Source of the DNA: UBA5078 sp964538025
GTDB lineage: Bacteria; Pseudomonadota; Gammaproteobacteria; Pseudomonadales; Pseudohongiellaceae
Reading direction: 5' to 3'
DNA: 64,000 nt
NCBI GenBank assembly: GCA_964538025.1
Contig: CAZICZ010000006.1
Span: forward strand, 62,001 to 126,000
This document shows, piece by piece, positions 26,025-34,596 of this stretch. Position numbers and translations under genes: made by a program. The notes under the pieces are model-generated. The model was not told the DNA's origin. It ran no database searches and saw only the letters and a program-made list of their open reading frames with translations. Each line of letters starts with the position of its first letter. Position 1 is the first letter of the stretch.

Positions 26025-26852
26025 ATGCTGACTTTGAAAGGCCTGACAAAGCGCTATGCCACCGGTGACCTTGCTCTCAAGGACGTCAGTCTCACGGTGC
26101 CCGCGGGTCAGGTGATGGCCCTGATCGGTCCCTCCGGCGCCGGCAAGAGCACACTGATACGGTGTGTCAACCGTCTTGTGGAGCCCACAGCCGGCCAGAT
26201 TCTGCTCAACGGCGTCGATATCACACGTGTCAAAGGTGCCCGCCTGCGACAGGCCCGTCGCCAGATCGGCATGATTTTCCAGAGCTACGCCCTTGTCGAA
26301 CGCCTGTCCGTCATGGAAAACGTTTTGTCGGGCCGGCTCGCCTACGTCGGATTCTGGCGCAGCTTTTTCCGCCGCTTCCCGTCCGCCGACATTCAGCAGG
26401 CGCTGCATCTGCTGGAGCGCGTGGGACTGGAGAGCATGCTCGACAAACGGGCGGACGCGCTCTCGGGGGGACAAAAACAGCGGGTGGGCATTGCTCGGGC
26501 CCTGATGCAGAACCCCGGCCTGCTGCTGGTGGACGAACCCACAGCCAGCCTTGACCCGAAGACCTCCCGCCAGATCATGCGTCTGATTTGCGAGTTGAGC
26601 CGTGAGCAGCATCTGGCCGCGGTCATCAACATCCACGATGTCGCGCTTGCCCAGCAGTTCGTGGACCGGGTTGTGGGACTGCGGGCCGGGGAAATTGTCT
26701 ACGACGGTACGCCGGACGGGCTGACGCCGGAGAGGCTGACCACCATCTACGGCGAAGAGGACTGGAGTGCGGTGCGCAAGGAGGAAGATCCCGCTTCCTC
26801 CCAGTCGGCCGAAAAAGATGTGAAGGCGGCTGTGATGGGGGGGCATCCGTGA
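26025..26852 (+). CDS. phnC: Phosphonate-type ABC transporter ATPase
   Basis: Cytoplasmic ATPase of 275 residues driving import with the PhnE permeases. Walker A GPSGAGKST, Q-loop in IFQSYALVERLSVMENVL, signature LSGGQKQR, Walker B LLLVDEPTAS and H-loop NIHDV are all present. I chose ATG 26025 because GAGGAA lies seven bases upstream; the frame from 25980 has no such site. The stop overlaps the next gene's GTG by 4 bases (GTGA, 26849-26852), showing translational coupling. Confidence 0.95.
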   Translation: MLTLKGLTKRYATGDLALKDVSLTVPAGQVMALIGPSGAGKSTLIRCVNRLVEPTAGQILLNGVDITRVKGARLRQARRQIGMIFQSYALVERLSVMENVLSGRLAYVGFWRSFFRRFPSADIQQALHLLERVGLESMLDKRADALSGGQKQRVGIARALMQNPGLLLVDEPTASLDPKTSRQIMRLICELSREQHLAAVINIHDVALAQQFVDRVVGLRAGEIVYDGTPDGLTPERLTTIYGEEDWSAVRKEEDPASSQSAEKDVKAAVMGGHP

Positions 26853-27679
26853 GCGACGTGTCAGTCATCGAAGCGCGGGTGCTGGCGGCAAAAGAAGGGC
26901 AGTGGCGTCCCCTGCCGCTGATTCGTCAGCCGTCATTGCGCCTGGCCTTGTGGGCGGCGCTGCTTGTCTACCTTGCCCTGCTTTCCCAGAGCGTGGACAT
27001 TAACTGGTCGCGGGTCATGCAGGGCATGGACCGGGGGATCGCTTTCATGGCGTCCTTTCTGTCGCCCGATTTCGTGACCCGAGGCGGCGAAATTCTGATC
27101 GGGCTGCAGGAAAGCCTGACGATGACCGTCACGGCGACAGTGATAGGAATCGTGCTGGCCATTCCCGTAGGACTGGGCGCCGCCCGCAATATTGCGCCGG
27201 CGCCGGTGTATTTCCTGTGCCGAACCGTGATTGCGCTGTCGCGGACGTTCCAGGAAATCATAATCGCCATTCTGTTTGTCACCATGTTCGGTTTCGGGCC
27301 TTTGGCCGGGGTGTTTACGCTCGCCTTTGCCACCATCGGCTTCATGGCAAAACTGCTCGCTGAGGACATCGAGGATGTGCAGAACGAGCCTCTCGAAGCC
27401 ATCCGTGCCACCGGCGCCAGTTGGTGGCAGTGGATTCACTTTGCGGTTCAGCCCCAGGTCATGCCCCGTCTTATCGGGCTCTCACTTTACCGTCTGGACA
27501 TCAACTTCCGCGAATCAGCCGTCATCGGCATCGTCGGCGCGGGGGGGATAGGGGCCACCCTGAACACCTCAATCAACCGGTATGACTACGATACCTCGGC
27601 CGCGGTGCTGCTGCTGATCATCGGCATCGTCCTTGCCAGTGAATACCTGTCCGGCCACGTGCGCAGGTGGACCGCCTGA
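26849..27679 (+). CDS. phnE: Phosphonate-type ABC transporter permease (first)
   Basis: Inner-membrane permease of 276 residues with about six hydrophobic helices. It carries the EAA-like cytoplasmic loop EPLEAIRATGASWWQWIHFA that contacts PhnC, and the PhnE-typical DINFRESAVIGIVGAGGIG. GTG start overlapping the phnC stop. It is followed immediately by a second permease, so the channel is probably a heterodimer. The unusually long N-terminal cytoplasmic tail (~28 residues) is shared with many PhnE proteins. Confidence 0.93.
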   Translation: MSDVSVIEARVLAAKEGQWRPLPLIRQPSLRLALWAALLVYLALLSQSVDINWSRVMQGMDRGIAFMASFLSPDFVTRGGEILIGLQESLTMTVTATVIGIVLAIPVGLGAARNIAPAPVYFLCRTVIALSRTFQEIIIAILFVTMFGFGPLAGVFTLAFATIGFMAKLLAEDIEDVQNEPLEAIRATGASWWQWIHFAVQPQVMPRLIGLSLYRLDINFRESAVIGIVGAGGIGATLNTSINRYDYDTSAAVLLLIIGIVLASEYLSGHVRRWTA

Positions 27680-28491
27680 TGCCCTTGCAGACGCATGACA
27701 ATCAGCCCGTATGGCGGCGCCGGGAACCTCGCGTGCAGCGGCTTTTCTGGGGGGGATACGTTCTGGGCCTGTGCCTGTTTCTGGGCTGTGCCAAACTGGT
27801 CTCCGATGCCACCATTTGGGAATTTCTCAGTGATGCCCATGTACAGGCTGCCAGTCTGATCGGCCGCATGATCCCGCCCGACTGGTCGATTACCGGATCG
27901 CTTCTGCTCCCCTTGTGGGACACCCTGAACATTGCCACCGTGGGCACGGCGCTGGGGGTGATGATCGCCTTTCCTCTGGCCTTTCTGGCCGCCGGCAATA
28001 CGAGTCCGCATCCTTCCCTGCGCGCCTTTGCGCTGGCTGTCATCGTCAGTTCGCGTTCCATCAACGCCCTGATATGGGCCATTCTCCTGGTGACCATCGT
28101 GGGCCCCGGTCTGTTCGCCGGCATGATTGCCATTGCGCTGCGCTCCATCGGCTTCGTGGGCAAATTGCTGTACGAGGCTATCGAGGAGATTCAGGAAACA
28201 CCCGTGGAGGCCATTGCCTCTACCGGTGCCAGCCCCATGCAATGCCTCGCCTTCGGGGTGTTGCCCCAGATCATGCCGGCGTTCGCAGGCATCACCGTCT
28301 ACCGGTGGGACATCAATATCCGGGAGTCCACGGTCCTGGGTCTTGTTGGCGCAGGGGGCATCGGCCTGCAAATGAACGCCGCCATCAACAATCTGGCCTG
28401 GGGGCAGGTTGCCACGGTTTTCGTGTTGATCTTTGCGACTGTGATAGTCTCTGAATGGGTCTCGGCCAAGGTACGGCATGCGGTCATTTAG
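27679..28491 (+). CDS. phnE: Phosphonate-type ABC transporter permease (second)
   Basis: Second permease of 270 residues and a paralogue of the first: EAA-like loop TPVEAIASTGASPMQCLAFG and DINIRESTVLGLVGAGGIG. Its ATG overlaps the previous stop by one base (TGATG, 27677-27681). Tandem phnE genes occur in many phosphonate and phosphite systems. The stop lies 34 bases before the oxygenase-like gene, which supports one transcript. Confidence 0.93.
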   Translation: MPLQTHDNQPVWRRREPRVQRLFWGGYVLGLCLFLGCAKLVSDATIWEFLSDAHVQAASLIGRMIPPDWSITGSLLLPLWDTLNIATVGTALGVMIAFPLAFLAAGNTSPHPSLRAFALAVIVSSRSINALIWAILLVTIVGPGLFAGMIAIALRSIGFVGKLLYEAIEEIQETPVEAIASTGASPMQCLAFGVLPQIMPAFAGITVYRWDINIRESTVLGLVGAGGIGLQMNAAINNLAWGQVATVFVLIFATVIVSEWVSAKVRHAVI

Positions 28492-28524
28492 GCCGCGGCA
28501 CAGGTAATGTGAAGAGGATCAAAA

Positions 28525-29145
28525 ATGCATTTCAATATGATGAACATGTTTGCCACTCCCTTGTACAAGGCATCCTTGGGGCGGGAGTTTACTGCGCAGG
28601 AAATTGCCTGTTTCCAGAAATTGCTCAAGGGTGCGACCCCTGCCATTTCCAATTACGCTTCCGTCAACAAACGCGTGTTGAACAGCCCCGAGTTGTCTGA
28701 TCTGCGTCAGGTTCTGGAGCAACATCTCGCCTCCTATTTCAAGACGGTGTACAACACTGCCAATCAGGTCTGTTTGCAGCCCACGCAGTCGTGGCTGACC
28801 CTGTCACGCAAGGGAGAATCGCATCATCCCCACACGCACCCGAACAGCGTGGTAAGCGGTGTGCTCTATATCAATGTTGCTGCCGAGGACGGCATCAGCT
28901 TTCATCGGAATGAAGACCATGTGTGGCACGAACTGCTGCCGGCCCAGGAAAATTATTTCAATGCCAAGCGTTACTTTGTGAAGACCCTGATCGGCGATAT
29001 CCTGTTGTTTCCCTCGCACGTGCGGCACAGCGTGCGCGAGGTGACGGAAGACATCGAGCGCGTAAGCCTGTCGTTTAACACCTTCTTCAGTGGCATGTTG
29101 GGGCAGGAAGAGTTCAGCAATTTCCTGAAAGTATCCATCGAATAA
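28525..29145 (+). CDS. Putative 2OG-Fe(II) oxygenase (TIGR02466-like)
   Basis: Soluble 206-residue protein resembling the TIGR02466/2OG-FeII_Oxy_5 family. The central HPHTHPNSVVSGVLYI (residues 101-116) holds the likely first iron ligands. FPSHVRHSV (163-170) would supply the distal histidine, and Arg179 in RVSLSF would bind the carboxylate of 2-oxoglutarate. AGAGGAT precedes the start. It follows phnE by 34 bases. Other 2OG oxygenases act on phosphorus compounds next to such transporters (PhnY on aminoethylphosphonate, HtxA on hypophosphite), but this one belongs to a different subfamily. A role in phosphorus oxidation is only suggested by position. Many members of the family have no known substrate. 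Confidence 0.75.
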   Translation: MHFNMMNMFATPLYKASLGREFTAQEIACFQKLLKGATPAISNYASVNKRVLNSPELSDLRQVLEQHLASYFKTVYNTANQVCLQPTQSWLTLSRKGESHHPHTHPNSVVSGVLYINVAAEDGISFHRNEDHVWHELLPAQENYFNAKRYFVKTLIGDILLFPSHVRHSVREVTEDIERVSLSFNTFFSGMLGQEEFSNFLKVSIE

Positions 29146-29173
29146 CACGAGTCACCGTTGCAGGGGGGGGCGC

Positions 29174-29663
29174 ATGTCTTCACTTCCGGATCAGGAGCAG
29201 CTTGCAAAATGGCATCGTTTTTTTGCCATCGAAGGCAATAACGCTGCGTGGCAATTGGCGGAGCGCGACGGAGGGCAGAGTGATCCGGAAACCCTGCTCA
29301 ATCTCGCCCACGCCTCGGCCTACCACTGGCAACACAGTGGCAATCCCCTCAACGCGATGCGGGCCAGAATGCTGTTGGCACATGTGCATGCCTTGCTGGG
29401 GCTTGGCATGCACGGCGCTGGCATTTGCCGGACAGATGCGCAGTTTTTTTCTGGCGCAAAACGAGACACCTGATTGGGAGCTCGCGTTTGTGCATACAAT
29501 CTATGCACATGCCTGCCATGCCGCCGGCGATTTGAAGGCGCACGCCGCGGCGTATGCCGACGCGCAACATGCCATCGCGGCCATCGCCGATGAACAGGAC
29601 AAGGCCATTGTGATGGCCACGTTCGTCCAGGTACCCGCCCCGACGAGGTCGGAAAGCGCATAA
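29174..29663 (+). pseudogene. Helical-repeat hypothetical protein, broken by a frameshift near 29415
   Basis: The reading frame from ATG 29174 gives MSSLPDQEQLAKWHRFFAIE and continues through AHVHALLGLG, then degenerates and stops at 29473. The +1 frame carries the obvious continuation, from ALAFAGQMRSFFLAQNETPD through WELAFVHTIYAHACHAAGD to VMATFVQVPAP, ending at 29663. Removing one base at about 29413-29419 joins them into one protein of about 162 residues with a TPR-like helical pattern. Either the gene is decayed or the sequence has a one-base error. Good Shine-Dalgarno (AGGGGGGG). I recognise the pattern as a common uncharacterised family, with no known function. Confidence 0.7.
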
Positions 29664-29674
29664 GGATTTACACA

Positions 29675-29968
29675 ATGTTCGTGGTCATTTTCAGAGCCCG
29701 CATCACCGCTGTCGATGCTCTGTACAGCGAAACGGCTGCGAGGATGCGTGCCTTGGCGCTGGAAGAGTTCGGCTGTGTTGCGTTCCATGCGCTCACAGAA
29801 GGCGATGAGGAAGTGGCACTTTCCTACTGGCACGACGAAGCACAGATCGCTGCGTGGCGGGCGCATCCGGACCATCGGGAGGCACAGCGCCTGGGCAGGG
29901 AGCGCTGGTATTCCTCTTACACGGTCGAGGTAGCCGAGGTAACCAGGGCCTATCAGCACGGCGCATAA
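29675..29968 (+). CDS. Antibiotic biosynthesis monooxygenase (ABM) domain protein
   Basis: Small 97-residue protein with a dimeric alpha-beta barrel pattern: MFVVIFRARI strand, helix to ALEEFGCVAF, VALSYWHDEAQIAAWRAHPD, and a C-terminal YTVEVAEV strand. This is the ABM/heme-degradation-like fold. Members include quinol monooxygenases, IsdG-like enzymes and many proteins of unknown role. The W-HDEAQIAAW-HPDH segment is characteristic. AAGGAT lies about seven bases before the ATG. It sits 12 bases after the broken helical-repeat gene and just before the permease, so it belongs to the phn-like operon. Confidence 0.8.
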   Translation: MFVVIFRARITAVDALYSETAARMRALALEEFGCVAFHALTEGDEEVALSYWHDEAQIAAWRAHPDHREAQRLGRERWYSSYTVEVAEVTRAYQHGA

Positions 29969-30021
29969 CTCGTGCTCGATCAACAAACCTTCCTTCATGC
30001 GGACGTCGGAGTTACTAGCCC

Positions 30022-31850
30022 GTGACTGAACAATTTCCGGTGATTCCCAACGGCCATGCCCTGTTTTCGCTCCTGCTGACGGTGCTCGCGCTCTATCTTT
30101 TCACCCGCAAGCGCATCCCTCTGGAGATTTCCAGCCTGCTGCTGCTGGTGGTACTGGCCCTGAGTTTTTCCCTCTTCCCCTACGTGCAGCACGGAGAAAC
30201 CTTCGAAGCGATCGCCTTTTTTGAGGGCTTTGGGCACGAGGCCCTGATCACGGTCTGCGCCTTGATGGTGGTCGGGCAGGGGCTGGTGCAGACCGGTGCA
30301 CTTGAACCCATCGGGAGAGTGCTGACCTCTGCCTGGACGCGAGCCCCCTTTGTTTCCTTCCTGATGGCGCTGATCGTGAGTGCACTGCTCAGCGCCTTCA
30401 TCAACAACACCCCGATAGTGGTGCTGTTCCTCCCGATCCTGATCAGCGTCTGCCTGCGTACCAAAAGTCCTGCATCGCGGGTGTTGATGCCGATGGGGTT
30501 TGCCACGCTGGTCGGAGGCATGGGCACGACTATCGGAACGTCCACCAACCTGCTGGTGGTTAGCGTGGCACGGGAAATGGGGCTGCCCGAGATCGGCATG
30601 TTTGATTTTGTTCTGCCCGCCGCCATCGCCAGCAGTGTCGCGATTGTGTACCTGTGGCTTATCGCGCCGCGCCTGCTGGACGCACGGCAGGTAGGCATTG
30701 AAGACAGTTCGCCGCGCCTGTTTCAGGCCTCTCTTCAGCTCAACGAGAACAGCCCGGCGGTCGGCAAGACCGTCGCTGAGGCGAAGGCGCTCGCCAGCGA
30801 TGGCATCACCCTGATCCGACTCAAGCGCGGGGACCATTTTATTGTTCTCCTCCCCGATGCCCTGCTGCAATCGGGTGACCGGCTGCGGGTACGAGATACC
30901 TCCGCCAGAATCCGTGCCGCTGCGGACGCGCTCAAGGCGACCCTGTATTCTGGAGATCAGGAGGTGGACGATGAGCATCCCCTCAACGCGGAGAACCAGA
31001 CCTTGGCGGAAATCGCCGTTGTCGCCGGGTCGCGTCTTGACCGCACGAACCTGCGTTATACGGCGTTTCTGGAGCGGCATCAGCTGGTCGTGCTCGGGCT
31101 GCACCGTGCGGGCAAGGATATCTGGAAGGCGTCTGAGGAGATCATGGATGTCACCCTGGAGCAGGGCGATGTGCTGCTGGTACAGGGCAGCAAGGACGAT
31201 ATCCGCACCTTGAAACGAGACCCGGAATTTCTGGTCCTGGATTCGTCCATCGAAGTGCCCAGCACCGAGAAGGCGTCGATCGCACAGGTCACCCTTCTGG
31301 CCGTTGTGGTGTCCGCGGCGACGGGCGTGCTGCCGATTGCGGTCAGCAGTCTCGCCGGCGCCATGTTTCTGCTGGCCACCCGCTGCCTGCGCCTAGGCAG
31401 TGCCATTCGCGCGGTCAGCTCCTCGGTGTATTTCGTGGTGGTGGCAAGTCTTGCGCTTGGGCAGGCGCTGACCGTGACAGAGGCCTCGGGCTATCTGACC
31501 GATGTCTTCCTCTACTTCACGCGCGATGCCGCTCCCGTGGTGGTCCTGAGCGCCCTCATGCTGTTGATGGCGATCCTGACCAATATCGTCTCCAACAATG
31601 CCGCGGCCGTGATCGGCACCCCATTGGGATCGGGATTGCGCAGCAACTGGGCGTGGACCCCGCGCCGTTTGTACTGGCGGTGTTGTTCGGTGCCAATCTC
31701 AGCTTTGCGACGCCGATGTCCTACAAGACCAATCTTCTGGTGATGAGTGCTGGGGGGTATTCGTTTGCCGATTTCATGAAGGTCGGCATTCCCCTGACAC
31801 TGCTCATGTGGCTGACCTATTCCTGGCTGCTGGGCAGACTCTATCTCTGA
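30022..31850 (+). pseudogene. SLC13-like permease with TrkA-C domains, frameshifted near its 3' end
   Basis: Inner-membrane transporter of the SLC13/ArsB-like (IT) superfamily with two RCK_C (TrkA-C) domains between its two membrane halves. The frame from GTG 30022 is normal up to NNAAAVIGTP (ending 31622). There it shifts, giving a nonsense tail to 31743. The correct C-terminus (VLAVLFGANLSFATPMSYKT, then TNLLVMSAGGYSFADF) is in another frame and ends at 31850. Adding one C to the four-C run at 31619-31622 restores ACCCCCATTGGGATC, reading TPIGIGIAQQLGVDPAPF, the expected family sequence. Total length would be about 609 residues. Either a natural loss or a homopolymer error. A complete paralogue lies at 59692. 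Confidence 0.85.
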
Positions 31851-31974
31851 GCTCTCCCGGCCCCCGCCCCGAGACAGTTTGCGGCGTGGTGTGTAAGAAT
31901 TCTGCTTTTTGCGGGTACTTATGCATTGTTCCCCGTCTGCTTTGCCTTTCCCTCACACTTATAGGATTCATTGA

Positions 31975-34188
31975 ATGTTTGACTCTGTCCGCCCCGGAAC
32001 CCTTTGCTTGTCACTTTGTCTGTTGTGCGTGCCCGCCGTGGCGCAGGAGCCCGCTGCCCCCGTGCAGAAGAGTGTGCGCGCGATCCGAGTTGATACCCCT
32101 CCGGTGATCGACGGTGTGATGGATGAGGCTGTGTGGCAACTGGCCGAACCCATTACGGACTTTCATCAGATTCGTCCGGGCAATCAGACGGCTCCCTCCG
32201 AGATCACTGAAGTGTATGTGCTGTATGACGACGATGCGCTTTATATTGCGGCCCGCATGGCCGACAGCAATCCCGAACTGATTGCGGCGCCTGTGATCCG
32301 GCACGGTCAGGGCCTGGGATCGGACGATCGGCTGGTGGTGATTCTTGACCCCTTCAATACCCGTCGCACCGGATACCGGTTCGAGACGAACCTGAATGCG
32401 GTGCGCCACGATGCCCTGTATACCAGTGTGAATTCGTTTCAGCTGGAATGGAACACGATCTGGGACACCGCGACCAGTCGCTATGACAATGGCTGGATTG
32501 CAGAGCTGGAGATCCCTTTCAAATCGCTGCCCTTCGACCCCAGCATCGACACCTGGGGATTCAATTTCGGGCGCGGCATTCGCCGTCGCGGCGAAGAGAT
32601 GGCATGGGTGTCCTATAACCGAACCTACAATCCCAGCATCTCGGGTGTGATGACGGGCCTGGAAGGGATGGATCAAGGCCTCGGGCTGGATCTTGTTCCC
32701 TCGTTCTCCATGAATCGCGACAAGCAGTTCAATCTCGGCACCAGCGACACGGAGATGGATCCCTCGCTGGATGCTTTTTATCGCCTGACGCCTTCCCTGA
32801 ACGCGGCGCTCACCATCAACACGGATTTCTCGGCGACCGAAGTGGACAACCGTCAGGTCAACCTGACGCGGTTCAATCTTTTCTTCCCGGAAAAGCGCGA
32901 TTTTTTCCTCAATGATTCCGACCTCTTCCAGTTTGGCGGAATCGGCGGCAATGGGGGGAACAGTGCTGAATCGCGAGGCTCGCGCGAGAATGCACGGCCG
33001 TATTTTTCGCGCAAGCTGGGCCTGAGCCGCACGGGCGCTCCCGTGGATATCGACTACGGGGGGCGCATCAGCGGGCGCGTTGGCCGCTGGAATATCGGAA
33101 CCTTGGCCATCCGGCAGGATGAGTTTGGTGGCGTGGATGCCTCCACGCTGCTGATCAGTCGGGTGTCTGCCAACATCCTGCAGGAATCCAGTGTGGGGTT
33201 CATTCTGACGGACGGCGATCCGGCATCCAATCTCGACAACACGGTCATGGGGGCCGATTTCCGTTACCTCAATACGCGCATGGCGGGAGGTCAGGTGATC
33301 GAGGCCGATGCTTGGTTCCAGACGTCCGACACTCCCGGACTGTCCGGGGATGATGCGTCCTTCGGGCTAGGCCTTCGTTCACCCAACAACACGGGCGTGC
33401 GAGGCGGAATAGGGTTCAAGGAGGTGCAGCGCAATTTCAATCCGGCGATGGGATATATTAACCGTTCCAATATTCGTGATTACACCGCCGATGTGGGCTA
33501 TACCCATTTTTTCGGTGGCGATTTTCTGCAATCGGCCTACATGGGATTAGATGCACAGCGCATCAATGTGATCGGAGGTGGGCTGCAGTCACAGGTGCTG
33601 GCATTCCGATTGCTGGAGCTGGACACCAATACGCGCGATCGTTTCTCCCTCAGCTATCAGACAAACAAAGAGGAAGTGCTGGCCCCTTTCGCGGTATACC
33701 GCGCGCCGGACCGCACAGTGTCCATCCCTGCAGGAAGCTACTCCTTTGATGAAACCAGCCTTGCCTTTAACACGGCGGGCCAGCGCGAATTTTCGGGGCG
33801 TTTGAGTGTCAGCCAGGGTGATTTCTACAACGGTAAGCGCAATAACATCAACGGTTCACTGGCGTGGACGCAGTCGCGCAATTTTGTCATGTCGATGAGC
33901 TATGACTGGAACGACATTACGCTGCCGCAGGGTGATTTCATTACGCGACTGACGAGCCTTTCCACACAGCTCGCCTTCTCTTCAACGCTGTACTGGGTCT
34001 CGCTGGTGCAGTACGACAATCTCTCGGAAGAGATCGGCATCAATACGCGTTTGCAGTGGATTCCCCGTGCGGGTCAGGAGGGGTTCATCGTGCTGAACTA
34101 CAACCTCGAAGACAAGGACAAGAACAACGCCTTTGAGGCGGCGACATCTGATCTGGCCGTGAAGTTCAAATACACCTTCCGGTTCTGA
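31975..34188 (+). CDS. DUF5916 outer-membrane protein (second copy)
   Basis: Exported 737-residue protein with a signal peptide (cleavage after AVAQ). A CBM9-like N-terminal domain follows (PPVIDGVMDEAVWQLAEP), and then a DUF5916 barrel with NTDFSATEVDNRQVN and FFPEKRDFFLNDSDLFQFGG. It ends in VKFKYTFRF, with a terminal aromatic residue as expected for Bam-dependent outer-membrane barrels. It is similar in plan to, but clearly diverged from, the protein at 18916. No catalytic residues are evident and the function is unknown. AGGAT precedes the ATG. Three bases separate its stop from the convergent DUF1840 gene. Confidence 0.85.
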   Translation: MFDSVRPGTLCLSLCLLCVPAVAQEPAAPVQKSVRAIRVDTPPVIDGVMDEAVWQLAEPITDFHQIRPGNQTAPSEITEVYVLYDDDALYIAARMADSNPELIAAPVIRHGQGLGSDDRLVVILDPFNTRRTGYRFETNLNAVRHDALYTSVNSFQLEWNTIWDTATSRYDNGWIAELEIPFKSLPFDPSIDTWGFNFGRGIRRRGEEMAWVSYNRTYNPSISGVMTGLEGMDQGLGLDLVPSFSMNRDKQFNLGTSDTEMDPSLDAFYRLTPSLNAALTINTDFSATEVDNRQVNLTRFNLFFPEKRDFFLNDSDLFQFGGIGGNGGNSAESRGSRENARPYFSRKLGLSRTGAPVDIDYGGRISGRVGRWNIGTLAIRQDEFGGVDASTLLISRVSANILQESSVGFILTDGDPASNLDNTVMGADFRYLNTRMAGGQVIEADAWFQTSDTPGLSGDDASFGLGLRSPNNTGVRGGIGFKEVQRNFNPAMGYINRSNIRDYTADVGYTHFFGGDFLQSAYMGLDAQRINVIGGGLQSQVLAFRLLELDTNTRDRFSLSYQTNKEEVLAPFAVYRAPDRTVSIPAGSYSFDETSLAFNTAGQREFSGRLSVSQGDFYNGKRNNINGSLAWTQSRNFVMSMSYDWNDITLPQGDFITRLTSLSTQLAFSSTLYWVSLVQYDNLSEEIGINTRLQWIPRAGQEGFIVLNYNLEDKDKNNAFEAATSDLAVKFKYTFRF

Positions 34189-34191
34189 TGC

Positions 34192-34500
34192 CTAGTCGGC
34201 TTGCCACATGACATAGCCGTCGGCTGCCTGTGCCCTGCGCAACATCTCCAGCAGCGGCACGGCGCGTGTCGCGAGTGCGACAGGGGGAGGTGAGTCGTCT
34301 TCTTCCTCTTCGTTTTTCTCTGACTCGCGCGGCAGGCGCGACAGCCCGCTCTGCAGGGCCAACAATGCCTGCGCAAGAGCCTCTCCGCTGACGGCGCCCT
34401 CGGGTGCGCCGGACATGCCCATCAGCTTGAGCAGCGGCATCGCCACATCGCTGAGCATGACAAAATCACCAGACTGATCGCTTTTAAAGTGCATGAGCAT
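34192..34500 (-). CDS. DUF1840 family protein
   Basis: Small soluble protein of 102 residues. The N-terminal MLMHFKSDQSGDFVMLSDVA and the C-terminal VALATRAVPLLEMLRRAQ are characteristic of DUF1840, which is widespread in beta- and gammaproteobacteria and has no known function. The middle contains an acidic stretch (EKNEEEEDDS). AGGAG lies seven bases before the ATG. It is a single gene converging on the DUF5916 gene. Confidence 0.85.
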   Translation of the reverse strand: MLMHFKSDQSGDFVMLSDVAMPLLKLMGMSGAPEGAVSGEALAQALLALQSGLSRLPRESEKNEEEEDDSPPPVALATRAVPLLEMLRRAQAADGYVMWQAD

Positions 34501-34540
34501 GGGGTTTCTCCTGGGTCCGGAAGTCTAGCATTCCCTCCCA

Positions 34541-34579
34541 AAAAAAACGGCGGAGTCCGCGAGGAGCTCCGCCGTTTTT
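34541..34579 (-). terminator. Terminator of the TonB-dependent receptor gene
   Basis: AAAAACGGCGGAG (34543-34555) pairs with CTCCGCCGTTTTT (34567-34579) around an 11-base loop. Read leftward, as the receptor is transcribed, the stem is followed by seven T residues. It lies 18 bases after the receptor stop. Confidence 0.92.
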
Positions 34580-34596
34580 GTGCGTCCCTGGAGGAC

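Noticed and set aside
28525..29145. Naming the oxygenase phnY or htxA
   Set aside because: Its motifs fit TIGR02466/2OG-FeII_Oxy_5 rather than the PhyH-like fold of those enzymes.
25002..31850. A complete phosphite or aminoethylphosphonate pathway
   Set aside because: No ptxD, phnW/X, phnZ or C-P lyase gene is present, so only the transporter is assigned.
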